Assembly (NCBI RefSeq): GCF_041260155.1
Contig: NC_091947.1
Coordinates: 1,304,501 to 1,368,500, forward strand
From: Ptychodera flava
Lineage: Eukaryota; Hemichordata; Enteropneusta; Ptychoderidae
Direction of reading: 5' to 3'
Length of the DNA stretch: 64,000 nt
The notes under the pieces are model-generated. The model did no database searches, was not told the origin of the DNA, and saw only the letters and a program-made list of their open reading frames with translations. Below, one piece after another: positions 62,267 to 64,000 of this stretch; the first letter of the stretch is position 1; each line of letters opens with the position of its first letter. The position numbers and the translations under genes were made by a program.

Positions 62267-62980
62267 TCAAGAGAACGGATAATAAGTATATAGAACACAA
62301 TAGATTATCTGCTTCCATACCTGCATTGATGACGTCAGGCCAAATACCTTTCATGTTACCATCAAGTTCATCGCTGCGTTTTAAAGTAAAATAAAATAAT
62401 ATTTAATGCATCCATCCATGCATGGAAGGAGGGTCCCATTCATAAGTTATTCCCTTGAATATAATTTGAAAAATCATTGAATAAATTCGTATTAATTGGC
62501 ACAAAAGTTTTAAATTGATTCATTCGGTGCAAAGAACGACCCCTGAGTATGATCCACATATCAATGCTATTCAAGGATAGAAAATCTCCTACCCTGCTAA
62601 AAATGCCACCCCAAATAAATATTTTCGAGGTTAATGAGCAAGGTCGCCTCTTGCATTTACACTCCCCGTGTCAATTGTTCCATTGTGCGTCATGATTCTT
62701 GAATATGCTATCAACAAAGCATGCGAACGCCAGAAATTAAATTTGTGTACGTAACTGCGAAGTATTTGTAAAAGAATACTTACGCATAATACAAAGAACA
62801 GTTGCAAAGAGAGTCAACCATAAATGTGTAGATTCGATCGTCTTGCTCTTTCTTAAGTCCGTCCATTATTGTACTCTGCAAGGTATTTGTCGTTTGATGT
62901 AACATCAACAAATTTAGTATCAAATCTTCGCGGTTTCGTAATCCTCGGATGGCAGATAACAGATTACCACCAAAGCCATG
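56573..62980 (-). CDS. P7: secreted SBP_bac_3-like protein, exons 3-8 (5' end beyond the window)
   Basis: Exons on the minus strand: 62980-62784, 62373-62321, 60638-60540, 59482-59312, 58401-58265, 56824-56573. All match P6 in length and phase (197, 53, 99, 171, 137, 252 nt) and stay open. Landmarks: [116 protein letters not shown], ending IKHGEV. All donors are ordinary GT. Exons 1 and 2 should lie to the right of 64000; intron 2 of P6 is 1.8 kb, which agrees. Close sister of P6, with the same unknown function. Confidence 0.85.
59611..59990. mobile_element. Inserted element with a 131-bp palindrome in intron 5 of P7
   Basis: 59611-59741 is a near-perfect palindrome: gggttattcacaaaatacgg with ccctgtatggac, inverse at gtccatacagggccgtattt. 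The following CpG-rich sequence to about 59990 ends 'ggtgtataataatg'. Intron 5 of P6 lacks all of it. The frame of 126 codons at 59789-60169 is mostly within the insert and unrecognised. Confidence 0.7.
60194..60380. repeat. Strand-switching (GGAT)n/(CATC)n/(GGAT)n microsatellite
   Basis: GGAT units to about 60248, then the inverse CATC units to about 60291, then GGAT again, which makes a perfect hairpin-forming tract. Confidence 0.95.
60797..60884. repeat. (GGTA)n microsatellite, host of nested insertions
   Basis: GTAT units turn into GGTA. The tract resumes at 61703-61715 and 61942-61955 after a LINE and a MITE. Confidence 0.95.
60890..61690 (+). pseudogene. 5'-truncated, decayed LINE 3' end
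   Basis: A plus-strand frame reads [32 protein letters not shown] and [20 protein letters not shown] before a stop. This is the same RT C-terminal zinc-binding region as the element at 5270-6034. It ends in 'aataaaaaattattacaaaa' and A-rich sequence at 61670-61702. It is inserted in the (GGTA)n tract of intron 4 of P7. Confidence 0.75.
61716..61941. mobile_element. MITE family A inside (GGTA)n
   Basis: 226 bp, flanked by direct GTAG (61712-61715, 61942-61945). Because the host is a GGTA repeat the duplication is not diagnostic here. Confidence 0.85.
62205..62266. repeat. (ATAG)n microsatellite in intron 4 of P7
   Basis: Fifteen or so GATA units at the place where P6 has (AT)n. Confidence 0.95.
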
Positions 62981-63177
62981 CTGAAAATATGTAAGAGATC
63001 TGCTTTCAAAAAATGTTTTAATATTTATTTTATAATTTAAAAACATCAATAAAATTTTGATTTTAAAAACCCATTTAAAGTTTTTTTATGCATCTTATTT
63101 AACATCAGCGTTCTTTTCTGTCTCTCTAGAAAGATAATAAGCATACACAGACATCATTTGCGGGAAAAGTTAATACT

Positions 63178-63366
63178 TCAAGCTTTTCTTTTATTGTGTA
63201 CACGATGAGTATCTATTTCATGGCTAAATGTGAAACCTCTCTCTATGCAATGGGGTCGTTTATTGTCAGACATGCAAGTAAAATTATAAGCATTTTGTAA
63301 ACACAAACTGTCATTATCTCTTTGCTTTGAAGAGCAATAATGGCCAGGACACTTTTCCGAGCACAA
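63178..63366 (-). other. Conserved cysteine-rich open frame in intron 2 of P7
   Basis: Reads CSEKCPGHYCSSKQRDNDSL then CLQNAYNFTCMSDNKRPHCI and ERGFTFSHEID, ending in a stop; partner of 44231-44416. An AAAAG|TGTCC acceptor is possible here but absent in P6. Confidence 0.35.
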
Positions 63367-63626
63367 AAAATAATCAAAGGGTCATTCCTACAATGCTTTA
63401 CAGTAACGAAGGTGGGACATGATTATTTGCCTTTATAAAAAAAAGAACAAGTTCACATTGCTTTGGTAAATAATAAATTCTCTAATAAAAACCCAAAGAG
63501 TTAGATGATCATATGTAGAAATAAATGTGTCCATGTCTGGTTATAAAAACTACATGAAAGTGAAACATCACTTCAAATCTAACATATTCCTAATACAAGT
63601 TTACAATTGTTATTTGAGAACATCAA

Positions 63627-64000
63627 GGTAGAATGCGCCTCGGGGACAGATGTTTGGACTCTCAAACTTTACAATTCTTTTCTGATCTACCTCTTTTTTG
63701 GGGCTCATTTTAAAGGTCTTGCACTGAGAAAAAGTTTCATCCTCTAAGGCTTTTCGGCAATCAAGAAATGTGTGTTCCCTGAGGTTAACAGAAGGATTAA
63801 GCCATTTTGAATTTCGAATACCTTCAAATGTTGCGTTATTTGTTTTGGTTTCTGCCGGCTTCACCGACTTGGACTCCTTGCACAGTAATGGCGGCGAGAC
63901 GGACTCTGTAAACAGTGACGTAAAGCAAATACAAAATGATTGACAGCCCTCCCCGGTTATTCTGGCCGATAAGGAGAAAGCATCCACTTCGACATCGAGT
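63627..64000. mobile_element. MITE family B-like end, truncated by the window edge
   Basis: Starts AAGGTAGAATGCGCCTCGGG and continues 'ggactctcaaactttacaat' like 43754-44105. The other end is not within the window. Confidence 0.55.

Larger units (their letters stand above)
55690..63400. repeat. Segmental duplication shared by P6 and P7, right copy
   Basis: Partner of 37275-44450. It has its own insertions at about 55995-56518, 59611-59990 and 60890-61941. Confidence 0.85.

Overview
This is an intron-rich, AT-rich eukaryotic window from an animal nuclear genome. It has GT-AG introns (two use GC-AG), very long (AT)n, (GATA)n, (ACAT)n and (GGTA)n microsatellites, many short palindromic DNA transposons (MITEs) and decayed retroelements. 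Nothing bacterial in organisation is present: no operons, rRNA, tRNA or CRISPR. The species cannot be fixed from the sequence. A marine invertebrate is my best guess, with a deuterostome such as a hemichordate or lancelet as a weak guess only.

The core content is a head-to-tail array of at least seven paralogues, all on the minus strand. They encode a small secreted protein of about 390 residues. The complete copies have eight coding exons with the same intron phases (1-0-2-1-1-1-0). The architecture is a signal peptide (exon 1), an unrecognised N-terminal region of about 115 residues (exon 2 and the first part of exon 3), and then a domain that reads as a bacterial periplasmic amino-acid-binding protein (SBP_bac_3 type, end of exon 3 to exon 8) with about nine conserved cysteines. 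No membrane segment is visible after the signal peptide, so these are not ionotropic glutamate receptors, which share the same fold. From left to right: P1 (only exon 1, at 756-807, the rest off the left edge); P2 (7879-14000, intact, 394 aa); P3 (18601-22622, a recent duplicate broken by a deletion of about 2.4 kb); P4 (24926-26431, a decayed remnant beside a large inverted repeat); P5 (30655-36342, intact, 398 aa); P6 (37893-46104, intact, 387 aa); P7 (56573 to beyond 64000, exons 3-8 intact).

The array grew by local duplication. About 4.95-14.42 kb is repeated at 15.94-23.04 kb (P2/P3). About 37.3-44.4 kb is repeated at 55.7-63.4 kb (P6/P7). The promoter plus exons 1-2 of P5 and P6 (35.1-36.6 and 44.9-46.4 kb) are nearly identical although the rest of the two genes has diverged. 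Comparing the paired copies gives natural filled and empty sites for several transposons and so fixes their target-site duplications. Families seen are a 4-bp-TSD MITE, a TTAA-TSD MITE, a 9-bp-TSD fold-back element and several lone fold-backs. One MITE landed in a splice donor of P6.

Between P6 and P7 lies about 10 kb of other material. It holds plus-strand pieces of a Crypton/KIAA1958-type tyrosine-recombinase gene (47953-50590) with an NRF1-like and a CRE-like site just upstream, and a 4.26-kb element (50974-55230) with terminal arrays of inverted short repeats and a 7-bp target duplication. Retroelement remains are an RT fragment (2960-3830) and two LINE 3' ends (5270-6034 minus; 60890-61690 plus). 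The best candidate for an undescribed system is the tandem family of secreted, animal-encoded SBP-fold proteins itself. All copies lack the arginine that normally grips amino-acid ligands and share a positionally fixed promoter motif.
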